Shown one piece after another: positions 16,119 to 22,977 of a stretch of 42,011 bases of DNA. The first letter of the stretch is position 1. Each line of letters begins with the position of its first letter. Position numbers and translations under genes: made by a program. The stretch is from Alphaproteobacteria bacterium UBA6178 (GTDB taxonomy: Bacteria > Pseudomonadota > Alphaproteobacteria > Rickettsiales > UBA3002). The DNA lies in the NCBI GenBank assembly GCA_002422205.1, contig DITS01000027.1, forward strand, positions 828 through 42,838, given 5' to 3'. The notes beneath the pieces were generated by a model. The model did no database searches. It was not told the origin of the DNA and saw only the letters and a list, made by a program, of their open reading frames with translations.

Positions 16119-16264
16119 CAGGGATTTAACAACCCTTATCATGTGCGGTTTTGTACGACCGCTTCGTACTCCTCGATCTTTGGTCGGGGAGACATTGGCG
16201 TATGTTCAGGCTTCACGGCTAAAGGCCAGTGTAACCTCTCACATGATAGGTTGTTAACTCCCCG
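16119..16264. repeat. Long inverted repeat enclosing three hairpins; possible structured RNA or small element
   Basis: The arms 16119-16145 and 16240-16264 pair over about 23 positions: 9 bp, a 2-nt bulge, 9 bp, a mismatch, then 4 bp. Inside are three further hairpins: GTACGA/TCGTAC (16153-16158 with 16164-16169), CCTCGA/TCGGGG (16171-16176 with 16184-16189, one G-U) and ACATTGGC/GCCAGTGT (16192-16199 with 16225-16232, one G-U). This is a closed multiloop layout. It lies between the divergent HEPN and zinc-ribbon genes and ends 12 bp before the AGGAGG of the latter. Whether it acts as RNA, as DNA (origin, MITE) or as a leader is unknown. Confidence 0.6.
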
Positions 16265-16291
16265 ATCACCAGATTGAGGAGGATGGTAGCT

Positions 16292-16828
16292 TTGGCAAAA
16301 TGTAGCGTATGCGGCCAAAAGGCTGGATTCATGATGAATATGTGCGATACCTGCATCGGAAATGAAAGGGGGCGCATACAGGCGACGGCAGAAGCTGAAT
16401 CCGTCAAACAAAAAGCAACTCCTAGCCATTCTAGTATCTTAGATAAACTGCTCCACTGGAAAGAGCTGGATAGATACGAACGCGCCTCACTTAAAAGGCA
16501 TATAAATTCATTGGTAACGGTGGCTGTGATACTTGGTGTACCAGCTATATTGCTCTATTCGTGCATGACTGCGGAGCCTAAAGAAATGTTGCCTCAAACA
16601 GATGATGCTACTGCTGTTGTAGAATGTCAGAACGCAATTACACTACAAGCTACCTATGGCTCCAAAGCAGATTTCTCTATGTGGTCGGATGTCAAAAGAT
16701 ATGGCAGTCTTACCGAGGTTATTGGTAGCGTAGAGTTTATGAATGGGTTTGGAGTAATGCTGCCATATGAATATCGCTGCATGTTCAAGATTAATGCACT
16801 CGTAAGCGCAGATGTTAATCCTAGGTAA
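16292..16828 (+). CDS. Zinc-ribbon, single-span membrane protein
   Basis: A 178-residue protein. A short N-terminal zinc ribbon (CSVCGQKAGFMMNMCDTC) is followed by a charged helical linker, one membrane span (LVTVAVILGVPAILLYSC, about residues 75-92) and an extracytoplasmic domain with two cysteines (VECQNAITLQ and EYRCMF) and the pattern ADF...GSVEFMNGFG. That pattern recalls a small domain common in proteins with an N-terminal zinc ribbon; I cannot name it. AGGAGG (16277-16282) sits 9 nt before TTG 16292 but directly abuts ATG 16283, so the TTG start is preferred; ATG 16283 is the alternative. It lies just after the multi-hairpin structure. Confidence 0.7.
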   Translation: MAKCSVCGQKAGFMMNMCDTCIGNERGRIQATAEAESVKQKATPSHSSILDKLLHWKELDRYERASLKRHINSLVTVAVILGVPAILLYSCMTAEPKEMLPQTDDATAVVECQNAITLQATYGSKADFSMWSDVKRYGSLTEVIGSVEFMNGFGVMLPYEYRCMFKINALVSADVNPR

Positions 16829-16964
16829 TGCTCATCTAGTGATATGTGGATACGGGGATGACGTGCGGGGACAGGTGGCGGCTTAGAAACGTCTTTCTGA
16901 TTTCGCCTAGAATCTCTACACTACATACTGTTTCTATAGAGATGCACCAAGGGATTTTACCATA

Positions 16965-18224
16965 ATGCCGCCGATTCGAGTCTATCTAGATAGCTGCGAT
17001 TATTCAGATTTATCAAATCCGAGAGTTTTGCAGCAATCCCCGATTAAGCAGTCAGTGCTGCATTTTCTTAGAGAATGCGTAGCGTCTCAATACATTGAAA
17101 TTGTTTTCTCTGCCGTTACGGTCAGTGAACTTATTCACTTACAAGACAGTGCCAAAGAACATGCGATCAGGAGGGCTGGTTTGTTAGAGGCACTTACAAA
17201 CGGACGCGCTTTGGTACCCCCTCATGTCCTGTTCAAGGCAGAAGCATTAAACTTAGCAGCAGCAAAAGAAGCGGTATTAGAGGAACACGATCTATATAGT
17301 GATGATTGGTGTTGGATGCCGTTCAAGTCAACTATATCACAAGAGATTGAGGGATTCAGAGAATTGAGTATCAAGCAGGCAAAAGAGGGGCTGATAAAAC
17401 ATGGACTTCCTCGCGCAGAGAGAAAACGACTGGAGAAGAAAATGTTTAATAGGGGCAGGATTACTGATGAATGGGCTAAGAAAATGCTCTCCGATCAGGG
17501 CGAGGTTGTCCTAGAAAAGAACAACAGTGAGATTCGCCTAACTGACTTGTGCACCAAGGAAGAATTAGTTGCCTTACTGAAAGGGGATAAGGACGAAGAG
17601 GCGATAATGAGGCGGATGTTCGCAAACATGATGTCTCCCTCAATGCTCATTAGGAAATTCTGTGAATATGAGCCTAGCTTACGAGTTATCGTTAGCGAAC
17701 TTTTCAGAAAGCAGGGAGTAAAATTTCCTTTAGCAATTGAGACTTTGAGACAAAAGATTGCCGAGAAAGCGTGTGATTTAGAGACGAAAGATTACGATGC
17801 TATAAAACGGCAATTTCCACTGTTTACAAAACAAGCCATAGAGCAAGTCAGAAGAAGCCAGCTGCAAGATTTACGTGATGCTGAAGTGGATGAGGCGCAA
17901 TGGAGTGAAAGGGTCTTATCCAGCCCAATAGGACATCTGCGAGGACTTGACATGATGATGCTGGTTTCGGAAGCGATGATTTTGAAATATGCTAAAGACC
18001 CTAATCAGAAGGCCAGTCATAGCGATTGGGCAGACCTCAATAATGTAGCCTACATGCCGTATGTGGATGTTATTCGTTTAGACAAAAGGCTCGCTAATCT
18101 TGTTGATGAACTGAAGCGAAGCCACGGCTATGACGGTGCCACATGCGTCAAGAGACTAGAGGATTTGCCGCCAACAATCATAAAACTTTGTCCAGATTCA
18201 GGCAGATATTGGAGTGTCACCTAG
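16965..18224 (+). CDS. PIN-like domain protein, 419 aa
   Basis: The N-terminus VYLDSCDYSDL (D9, D12) and SAVTVSEL (E55) look like the first two acidic positions of a PIN nuclease. The C-terminal SDWADL (D354, D357) and YVDVIRLDKRL (D368, D373) look like the last ones. About 290 residues of helical, Lys/Glu-rich sequence are inserted between the two halves of the PIN fold. PIN proteins cleave RNA; a large helical insertion is unusual. AAGGGA precedes ATG 16965 at 10 nt. It lies about 95 bp upstream of a second PIN gene in the same direction. I assign no specific function; membership of an anti-phage module is inference from context. Confidence 0.62.
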   Translation: MPPIRVYLDSCDYSDLSNPRVLQQSPIKQSVLHFLRECVASQYIEIVFSAVTVSELIHLQDSAKEHAIRRAGLLEALTNGRALVPPHVLFKAEALNLAAAKEAVLEEHDLYSDDWCWMPFKSTISQEIEGFRELSIKQAKEGLIKHGLPRAERKRLEKKMFNRGRITDEWAKKMLSDQGEVVLEKNNSEIRLTDLCTKEELVALLKGDKDEEAIMRRMFANMMSPSMLIRKFCEYEPSLRVIVSELFRKQGVKFPLAIETLRQKIAEKACDLETKDYDAIKRQFPLFTKQAIEQVRRSQLQDLRDAEVDEAQWSERVLSSPIGHLRGLDMMMLVSEAMILKYAKDPNQKASHSDWADLNNVAYMPYVDVIRLDKRLANLVDELKRSHGYDGATCVKRLEDLPPTIIKLCPDSGRYWSVT

Positions 18225-18319
18225 CGCGCGGATTTTTAGAAGCCTAAATAGCCGAAGGCTCCTAATACCATAACAGCCATGCTTTCTTTTTGAAAAAACG
18301 GAGATATAGTCCACTTGTT

Positions 18320-19372
18320 ATGAGTAAAGATGTGAAGAAACAGACCAGTGACCTTTCGCAGGGCGAAGTACAATTACATCGCCCTATACTTGGAAACACA
18401 CTGATTTTCTTAGATACTGGGTACTTCCGAGATTATTGTAGGCCTACAGATCAACCACATAACGACGTGCTAAAGTACGCCGCTGAGAATAAGATAGTTT
18501 TATGCACTTCAAAAATTTGTATTGAGGAGTGGCGCACACAGTTACTGAGTCACCTTAACGGCTATATTAAGCCTGCACTCAAAGTCCACAATGAGATGCG
18601 GGAAAACAACATTTTAGCAAAAAAGCTGTTTGAGGGAATTTATGACAACATCAAGGTCATGAAAATACGAGAAGAAGAATCAAGAAAAACTGTAGAAGAA
18701 TTTATTTCTGCCCATCAAATAAAGGTATTCGATTACAAAGATTACCACATTGCTCCCACATGGGAGGCCTATTTTCTTGAGAAGAAGCCGCCATTCCAAA
18801 AGCTAAAATGTAGAGATGATATTCCAGATGCATGGATATGTGAGGGCGCAAAGGATGTGATGGCTAATGCAGAATATGCAGAAACCCCAAACAAACTATT
18901 CTTTACTACTGAAACAAAAAGGGGGGGCATAATAGATGCCCTCTCATTCATAGGTCTTTCACACATTACACCCGCTGAGTTAGTGAGAGTCATAAAAGAA
19001 GAAGAACAGGGCATCACTACTACACAACCTGCCGCAGTTCTAGCAGATACCAGCGCCACAATAGGCAGCACAAGCTCCCTACTCGATGACCTGCTTTCTA
19101 AGGCATTAAGCGGGCACGAGTTGATATGGCTGCACCTATTAGGATTTGTGGAAGCGCTAGATACCCCAATACACTCAGAATTGATTAACAGTGTTGCTAT
19201 AGCTTTAAATGTAAGCCCCGAACTCGTTGCCCTTAATGCCAAGTACCTAGCAAGTGGCCAATACCTTCAAGATACAGGTAACCACTACATTGTTGGCAAC
19301 CAAGCTGTTTGCGAAGAAGCAGCAAACAGGCTGACAGGTGAAATAATTAAGATGCTAGGTCTGGGGGAATGA
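18320..19372 (+). CDS. DUF4935-type PIN nuclease, first gene of a coupled pair
   Basis: A 350-residue protein. Its PIN domain spans residues 27-215: LIFLDTGYFRDY (D32), ICIEEWRTQ (E69, E70) and RDDIPDAWI (D166, D167, D170), followed by KLFFTTETKRGG. This order and the IPDAWI block match DUF4935 (PIN_12) proteins. A Ser/Thr-rich linker leads to a C-terminal helical domain (about 255-350) that may bind the partner. ATG 18320 is chosen on the motif position; the ribosome binding site is weak, and an in-frame TTG at 18290 is an alternative. The stop overlaps the next gene's ATG (ATGA), implying a fixed stoichiometric partnership with the 799-residue protein. Confidence 0.75.
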   Translation: MSKDVKKQTSDLSQGEVQLHRPILGNTLIFLDTGYFRDYCRPTDQPHNDVLKYAAENKIVLCTSKICIEEWRTQLLSHLNGYIKPALKVHNEMRENNILAKKLFEGIYDNIKVMKIREEESRKTVEEFISAHQIKVFDYKDYHIAPTWEAYFLEKKPPFQKLKCRDDIPDAWICEGAKDVMANAEYAETPNKLFFTTETKRGGIIDALSFIGLSHITPAELVRVIKEEEQGITTTQPAAVLADTSATIGSTSSLLDDLLSKALSGHELIWLHLLGFVEALDTPIHSELINSVAIALNVSPELVALNAKYLASGQYLQDTGNHYIVGNQAVCEEAANRLTGEIIKMLGLGE

Positions 19373-21768
19373 TGAAGCCTGAGCAACGCAAAAAACTTTT
19401 AAGCCACCTTGCGGAAAAAGCTGAGCAAGACACGAAGGCACTTGTAGCTCTCCAAAAAGAGGCTGCGAATATAACCAGCACCCTAGCACATGAGGCAGCT
19501 TACGGTATCTTGGCAGAACAGTTAAATCTTCTGGAGGCATTTTGGTATCGAGTGCCAGATCAAACATTAGAGATTCTGACCACCTTCTTAACTAGGCTAA
19601 AAACTTTTGAACCCGCGCTAGAAGAAAAAAGACTAAGTTCCCTGTATAGCAGCGAAAGCCTTGCCATTAAAGCATTGGAGATACTAGCGGGGCTGCGTTA
19701 TTTTAAGGATCACGCCTCCAAGGTGCTGGATGCACTATTTGCCTACAGCGTTGATCCAAATGAAGGGGTTGCAACAAAAGCCCAAGACGGCATTAAGGCA
19801 ATGGCAGCCTACGATATAGAGGTCTGCCGTCAAGCAGGGTTAGCCCCACAAATGCAGTTGTTGGAGAAAATAGAAGCGTTTAATGATTCTGTCTTACGCC
19901 AACACTTCTCAATCATAGAAGATGCCTGCCAAGCGATGTTATCGCCGACCATGCAAAGCACTAGCTGGAGCTATAATAAGGTCACATGGCATACGGGTGC
20001 AGTACCAACTCATAAGAATACCCAAGAAGTCCGCTCTAGAACTATGGCCGTGCTTAAGCGGCTATACCCACTTGCTATAAATACTAATGAAAAAAAACAA
20101 ATTATAGGTGCGATGGAAGCAGCCGCCACCACTCCCAATAAGGAGCTTAATGCAGATCAGAAAGAAGCATTTACAGCCGATACCGTAGCCATGCTTGAAT
20201 GGTTCAAGGGTATTGCTGAAGTCGAGCAAGACATGCTTGTTTTACAGCAGATAGAGCATGATGCATACTGGACGTTGCGCCGTAGCCGTGACTTGGAGCG
20301 TGAACCAATCCAAAAAGTTGCGCTTGAAATCCGCGATCTACTTTATGCTAATGCCGAGTATGGAGTTTTTAGGGTTCTAATTGGCTTTCAAGGTATTTTT
20401 CGTGAGTGGGAGAAATATGATGATCGTGATTTTGAATCAGAACAGAAGGTGCGAGAGGACAAAGCCATAGAGCTGGCAGAAGAGGTCAACGAAAGCACTT
20501 TTGGTGTGTGGAAAAATCGGATTCTGGATTATGCCCAGATTGAGTCCAACGATCTGGCAACCTTCCCGTATTTTGGCAAATTCCTAGAGCGTATTGGAAA
20601 GCAGCAACCAGCTTTAGGTTTAGAATTACTAACGAATCACGCTGATGCTCTAGAGAGGTTCTTGGCATCTATTTTATTCGGTGTGATCGCTAGCAACCAT
20701 AAGCAGGCAGCTTATGATTTGATGCAGGAATGGTGTAATGCTGGGCAACACCTGTTTCGATTAGGAGTGTTCTTTCAATTTGCTGAAGAAATAAACGAAG
20801 ACCTATTATCCAGCGTCCTTGAGAAGGCTATAGAATCACCAGATATTTCAGCCTTATCCCAGATTACCACGGCTGTTTCAGATCAGTATGACAAAGGCGG
20901 AGATGAGCTGATAAACAAATTCTTTATGCCCGCACTAGAGGAGCTTGGTAAGCGTGATATGGGATGGTGCTGGGTAAATGGATTTTGGTATCAGAAACAC
21001 AGTTACGCCATATTAAACGCGATGTCTCACCAGCAACATCAGGTGTTGGTTAATAATCTGCTTACAATTCCAAAGATTGATTATCATGCCGAGGAAATTC
21101 TTGTGCCTATAGCAGAGAAATCACCAGACTTGGTGTTGGATTTCTTTTGCAACCGCCTCAATCGTGAAGAGCAGGTGCGTAACTCTGCAACACCACAGCA
21201 AGATCGTTATGACGCGGTTCCGTTCTCACTTGGGAAATTAGCGGAGCCACTTGCTGTAGATGCCTCTTTGGTTTTAGAGAAAATCCTCCCGACCTATGAT
21301 GCCTTTGGATATGGGATGTTCATCTATCGAGGAGCAAGTTTAATTCGTAATATATTCCCTCGATTCTCTAGCGAATTAGAGACTGAGTTGATCGGTCTGG
21401 TTCGTGCAGGCGGGGAAAAGAACTGGTTATCAGTGATTGCCATTCTAAGAAACTACGAGGGAGAAGAATTTATCCACCCTGTCTGCAAAGAATTGGTTAA
21501 GGCTATCCCTGAAGATGACGAGCTTATCGAAGATATAATGGCCGCTTTGCAATCAGAAGGCGTGGTGCATGGGGAATATGGGATGGCAGAATCATATGAA
21601 AGAAAGATAAGAGAGCTTGAACCTTGGAAAGAAGATACTGATAGCAAGATTCGTACGTTTGCTGAAAAGTACATCGCTCAGACCGAGAGAATGGCAAGCA
21701 ACGAGCGCAAGCGAGCAGAAGAGGACATTGCTTTGCGTAAGCATCAGTATGGCGAGGCAGAGGAGTAG
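19369..21768 (+). CDS. Large all-helical protein (799 aa), partner of the DUF4935 PIN nuclease
   Basis: Long amphipathic helices throughout, with a HEAT/ARM-like rhythm (for example LALEILAGLRYFKDHASKVL-type pairs) but no regular consensus I can assign; a charged coiled-coil-like C-terminus (from about residue 755, AEKYIAQTERMASNERKRAE). No signal peptide, membrane span, Walker motif or catalytic signature is visible. ATG 19369 overlaps the upstream stop by ATGA, so the two are translationally coupled. A size of 800 residues beside a nuclease suggests a sensor or scaffold that controls the PIN domain, as in other two-gene defence systems; that is inference. It is the last gene of the element before its non-coding right end. 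Confidence 0.78.
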   Translation: MMKPEQRKKLLSHLAEKAEQDTKALVALQKEAANITSTLAHEAAYGILAEQLNLLEAFWYRVPDQTLEILTTFLTRLKTFEPALEEKRLSSLYSSESLAIKALEILAGLRYFKDHASKVLDALFAYSVDPNEGVATKAQDGIKAMAAYDIEVCRQAGLAPQMQLLEKIEAFNDSVLRQHFSIIEDACQAMLSPTMQSTSWSYNKVTWHTGAVPTHKNTQEVRSRTMAVLKRLYPLAINTNEKKQIIGAMEAAATTPNKELNADQKEAFTADTVAMLEWFKGIAEVEQDMLVLQQIEHDAYWTLRRSRDLEREPIQKVALEIRDLLYANAEYGVFRVLIGFQGIFREWEKYDDRDFESEQKVREDKAIELAEEVNESTFGVWKNRILDYAQIESNDLATFPYFGKFLERIGKQQPALGLELLTNHADALERFLASILFGVIASNHKQAAYDLMQEWCNAGQHLFRLGVFFQFAEEINEDLLSSVLEKAIESPDISALSQITTAVSDQYDKGGDELINKFFMPALEELGKRDMGWCWVNGFWYQKHSYAILNAMSHQQHQVLVNNLLTIPKIDYHAEEILVPIAEKSPDLVLDFFCNRLNREEQVRNSATPQQDRYDAVPFSLGKLAEPLAVDASLVLEKILPTYDAFGYGMFIYRGASLIRNIFPRFSSELETELIGLVRAGGEKNWLSVIAILRNYEGEEFIHPVCKELVKAIPEDDELIEDIMAALQSEGVVHGEYGMAESYERKIRELEPWKEDTDSKIRTFAEKYIAQTERMASNERKRAEEDIALRKHQYGEAEE

Positions 21769-21842
21769 AGACTTTTGTTGGAGCCTCATTCCTATTTGTA
21801 CCATGCTGGATACAAAAGTTTGGGATGACCTATGCAAAAACA

Positions 21843-21858
21843 GCACTTCAGCAAGTGC
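21843..21858 (-). terminator. Rho-independent terminator facing left
   Basis: The stem GCACTT/AAGTGC with a 4-nt loop is followed, on the minus strand, by TGTTTTTG. It would stop transcripts that read from the reconstituted tRNA-Thr into the element, so it protects the antisense strand of the cargo genes. On the plus strand no T-run follows the stem. Confidence 0.5.
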
Positions 21859-22042
21859 CTGAGAACTATTTTGCTTTAGATTGACTTGCGTTAATGCTCT
21901 TTGGCAGCCACTTTACGAGATATAGAGACTGTGGTGCTATGATGAATTACGACTACTATATACCGCTGATTCCTTCAAGGATGTGAGGGAGGTGTAGGCT
22001 TTGCACTCCATAAAGCTGTGGATAATAGGTTTTAGGAGCGAT

Positions 22043-22061
22043 TGACTTAATCTTGACTTAA
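22043..22061. repeat. Paired TGACTTAA repeats, right end of element
   Basis: TGACTTAA at 22043-22050 and 22054-22061, start-to-start 11 bp, the same spacing and orientation as the left pair; the surrounding bases are also similar (TTGACTTAAGTT in both). This is likely the second integrase arm site. Confidence 0.6.
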
Positions 22062-22115
22062 GTTGGTTTGGCAGATGTTGCAAAGAGCGGGTAATACCCC
22101 TTAACATATTGAAAG

Positions 22116-22165
22116 AAATGGTGCCGCCTAGGTGACTCGAACACCCGACCCCCGCATTACGAATG
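22116..22165. repeat. Right attachment site (attR) inside the intact tRNA-Thr
   Basis: Identical over 50 bp to 10493-10542; it extends from just beyond the tRNA 3' end to the anticodon loop. Because the element supplies this 3' part, the tRNA gene stays functional after integration. Confidence 0.93.
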
Positions 22166-22194
22166 CGGTGCTCTACCAACTGAGCTAAGGCGGC
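22119..22194 (-). tRNA. tRNA-Thr(CGT), integration target
   Basis: A 76-nt tRNA with encoded CCA. The acceptor stem is GCCGCCT/AGGCGGC, the anticodon arm is CCGCA-TTCGTAA-TGCGG with anticodon CGT, and the T-arm is GGGTG-TTCGAGT-CACCT (imperfect at the outer pair). It reads threonine ACG. Its 3' half is duplicated at 10493-10542 as the left attachment site. Confidence 0.95.
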
Positions 22195-22284
22195 ACATGC
22201 TATAAAGCGAGCCGAGCTTTATCGCGAATTGCCGCGTTAATCAACGGAAATGTCATGGCAGACAGAAACCAGTGGGCCGCCGCC

Positions 22285-22914
22285 TTATGCCGCCGCCTGA
22301 TACTCGATCGATTCGGCCTCCAGCGCTGCCTGATAAGCCGGACGCGCGCTCACCCGTTTAAACATCGCCTTGCAGCGCGGGCCATAGCTAATCTCAATCG
22401 GCATCATCGGGGCCCAGTTGGCGATGACGCTCAGCAGAATATCCGCCACGCTCATCGCCTCGCCGCAAATATAATCCCCCTGCTCCAGCTGCGTCTCCAC
22501 CTCATCCCACAAACGCTGAATCTTGGCGCTGATCACATTCAGCAACGCGTTTTTGCTGGATTGGTCAATCGCCTGCGCATCAATCATAAATACCTGCCCA
22601 TAAGCAGGATGCAGTGTTGCATTCGCAAACATCAGCCATTGCAGTGCGGTGGCACGGCTTTCACCGGCACGCGGCAGCAATGGGCTATCATACTCATCAC
22701 ACAGCCAGCTCAAAATTGCGCCGCCTTCTTTAAGTACAAACCCGCTATCCTGTAACACCGGCACACTCCCACGCGGATGAATGCGCGCCAGTTTCGGGCT
22801 GATATCACCCGATGCGTCTTTGCTCGGCTCCAGCTCAAATGCTAAATCCAACTCCCGCAGCAACACATGAACGGCAAGCGAGCAAGCACCCGCTTTGTAA
22901 TAAAGTGTATACAT
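22285..22914 (-). CDS. Glutathione S-transferase, beta-class like
   Basis: A 209-residue cytoplasmic enzyme that conjugates glutathione to electrophiles. The thioredoxin-like N-terminal domain starts YTLYYKAGACSLAVHVLLRE with C11, the beta-class cysteine position; HPRGSVPVLQD is the cis-proline loop, and KEGGAILSWL binds the glutathione carboxylate. The helical C-terminal domain contains ICGEAMSVADILLSV with the conserved N-capping Asp. The start at ATG 22914 has AGGAGG 4 nt upstream; the longer frame to 22977 lacks support. It follows the permease gene by 63 nt and may share its transcript. Confidence 0.92.
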   Translation of the reverse strand: MYTLYYKAGACSLAVHVLLRELDLAFELEPSKDASGDISPKLARIHPRGSVPVLQDSGFVLKEGGAILSWLCDEYDSPLLPRAGESRATALQWLMFANATLHPAYGQVFMIDAQAIDQSSKNALLNVISAKIQRLWDEVETQLEQGDYICGEAMSVADILLSVIANWAPMMPIEISYGPRCKAMFKRVSARPAYQAALEAESIEYQAAA

Positions 22915-22977
22915 AGTCCCTCCTAAAAGCTGCGACCAGCCTGCCAAAACCCGTATAAAAAAACCGATACTAAACAC

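Larger units (their letters stand above)
21769..22118. other. Gene-free right end of the element
   Basis: These 350 bp hold no credible gene. They contain a minus-strand terminator-like hairpin (21843-21858), the right TGACTTAA pair (22043-22061) and the beginning of the right attachment site (from 22116). The layout mirrors the left end and is what an attP arm region should look like. Confidence 0.7.
10493..22165. mobile_element. Integrative element in tRNA-Thr(CGT) with mobility module and defence-like cargo
   Basis: A 50-bp perfect direct repeat marks both ends (10493-10542 and 22116-22165), giving a unit of 11,623 bp. The repeat is the 3' part of tRNA-Thr up to the anticodon loop; the reconstituted tRNA is at the right end. 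A tyrosine integrase gene starts about 190 bp inside the left end. Module 1 (10729-14657, plus strand) is integrase, unknown, AlpA-like, Rep-like and small protein. Module 2 (14691-21768) is ApeA-like HEPN, zinc-ribbon membrane protein, PIN, PIN plus helical protein. No capsid, tail, relaxase or conjugation genes are visible, so it is either mobilisable or a satellite. Base composition is more AT-rich than the flanks. Confidence 0.92.

Noticed and set aside
16124..16258. Integron attC site at the ends of the long inverted repeat
   Set aside because: The left end fits RYYYAAC, but the right end GTTAACT does not fit GTTRRRY, and there is no integron integrase or cassette layout.
16913..16942. 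Inverted repeat TCTCTA...TAGAGA upstream of the first PIN gene
   Set aside because: The arms are only 6 bp with an 18-nt gap; this is expected by chance and no second copy was noticed.
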